14,066 bases of DNA, from NCBI GenBank assembly GCA_035529715.1, contig DATKWF010000134.1, positions 1 through 14,066 on the forward strand. The letters run 5' to 3'. The first letter of the stretch is position 1, and every line of letters starts with the position of its first letter. Both the position numbers and the translations under genes were made by a program. Of this stretch, positions 13,945-14,066 are shown in pieces. Source of the stretch: DATKWF01 sp035529715 (GTDB taxonomy: Bacteria; Chloroflexota; Dehalococcoidia; Dehalococcoidales; RBG-16-60-22). The notes under the pieces are model-generated. The model made no database searches, was not told the origin of the DNA, and saw only the letters and a program-made list of their open reading frames with translations.

Positions 13945-14066
13945 ATGGCGAAAGAATTTGAAATTTGCCCCCTGTGCGGCGAACATAATTGGTTATTTCT
14001 TTCCGAGGTAAAGGAGGGTAAATCTTACCCAAAAGGGGGTTGTAATCATCGCCTTTGGAACCCTTT
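13945..14066 (+). CDS. small zinc-ribbon-like protein, C-terminus cut off by the window
   Basis: Only the first 40 codons are visible. The protein begins MAKEFEICPLCGEHNW, with a CxxC pair (Cys8, Cys11) and a further GGCNHRLW segment (Cys33, His35) about 22 residues later. This spacing suggests a zinc ribbon or zinc-finger-like fold, though the fourth ligand may lie beyond the edge. The start is secure: GGAGGTGA (13931-13938) sits 6 bases before the ATG. I do not recognise the family, and no function can be assigned from this part. It reads in the same direction as guaA but is separated by about 200 bases, so it is probably transcribed on its own. Confidence 0.72.
   Translation, partial: MAKEFEICPLCGEHNWLFLSEVKEGKSYPKGGCNHRLWNP

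Noticed and set aside
1..14066. A search for CRISPR repeats, insertion sequences, phage genes, tRNA or rRNA genes, or a defence cassette.
   Set aside because: No regularly spaced repeats, transposase motifs, tRNA-like folds or rRNA stretches were seen. All long frames belong to core metabolism or tRNA modification.

Overview
The window is ordinary, densely packed bacterial core metabolism. It has two gene blocks on the minus strand and, diverging from them, one plus-strand gene followed by a cut-off gene. I see no transposase, integrase, CRISPR array, rRNA, tRNA or toxin-antitoxin module. The gene order (ilvD-ilvB-ilvN-leuA-leuC-leuD in one run), the short archaeal/HacA-like LeuC and LeuD, moderate base composition and frequent GTG/TTG starts behind good Shine-Dalgarno sites suggest a Dehalococcoidia-like member of the Chloroflexota. 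That assignment is inference from gene order and protein style, not a measured phylogeny.

Region 1 (about 8618 down to 1, minus strand) is a branched-chain amino acid operon. In transcription order it holds ilvD, ilvB, a short ACT-only ilvN, a full-length ilvN, leuA, an MgtC/SapB-like membrane protein, leuC, a pyridoxamine-phosphate-oxidase-fold flavoprotein and leuD (cut by the window start). Gaps run from 8 to about 70 bases. A good sigma70-type promoter lies in front of ilvD, followed by a leader of about 85 bases with two abutting small hairpins and a T-rich tract. The genes cover acetohydroxyacid synthase with its regulators, dihydroxyacid dehydratase, isopropylmalate synthase and isopropylmalate isomerase. 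The middle valine/isoleucine step, ketol-acid reductoisomerase (ilvC), is absent from the run. leuB may lie beyond the left edge.

Region 2 (about 12022 down to 8655, minus strand) is tsaE-tsaB-tsaD-tsaC-rpiB, with overlapping or nearly touching genes. It holds the four dedicated bacterial genes for the universal tRNA modification t6A, followed by ribose-5-phosphate isomerase B.

Region 3 (12009 to 14066, plus strand) begins with guaA (GMP synthase), whose promoter overlaps the tsaE promoter. About 200 bases without a clear gene follow, then the first 40 codons of a small Cys-rich, zinc-ribbon-like protein that runs off the window.

The most notable points are the tandem paralogous IlvN pair with one copy reduced to its ACT domain, the two non-pathway genes inside the leu operon, a departure from the usual GPG motif in TsaD, the ambiguous GuaA N-terminus, and the overlapping divergent promoters. 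None of these amounts to a clearly new biological system.
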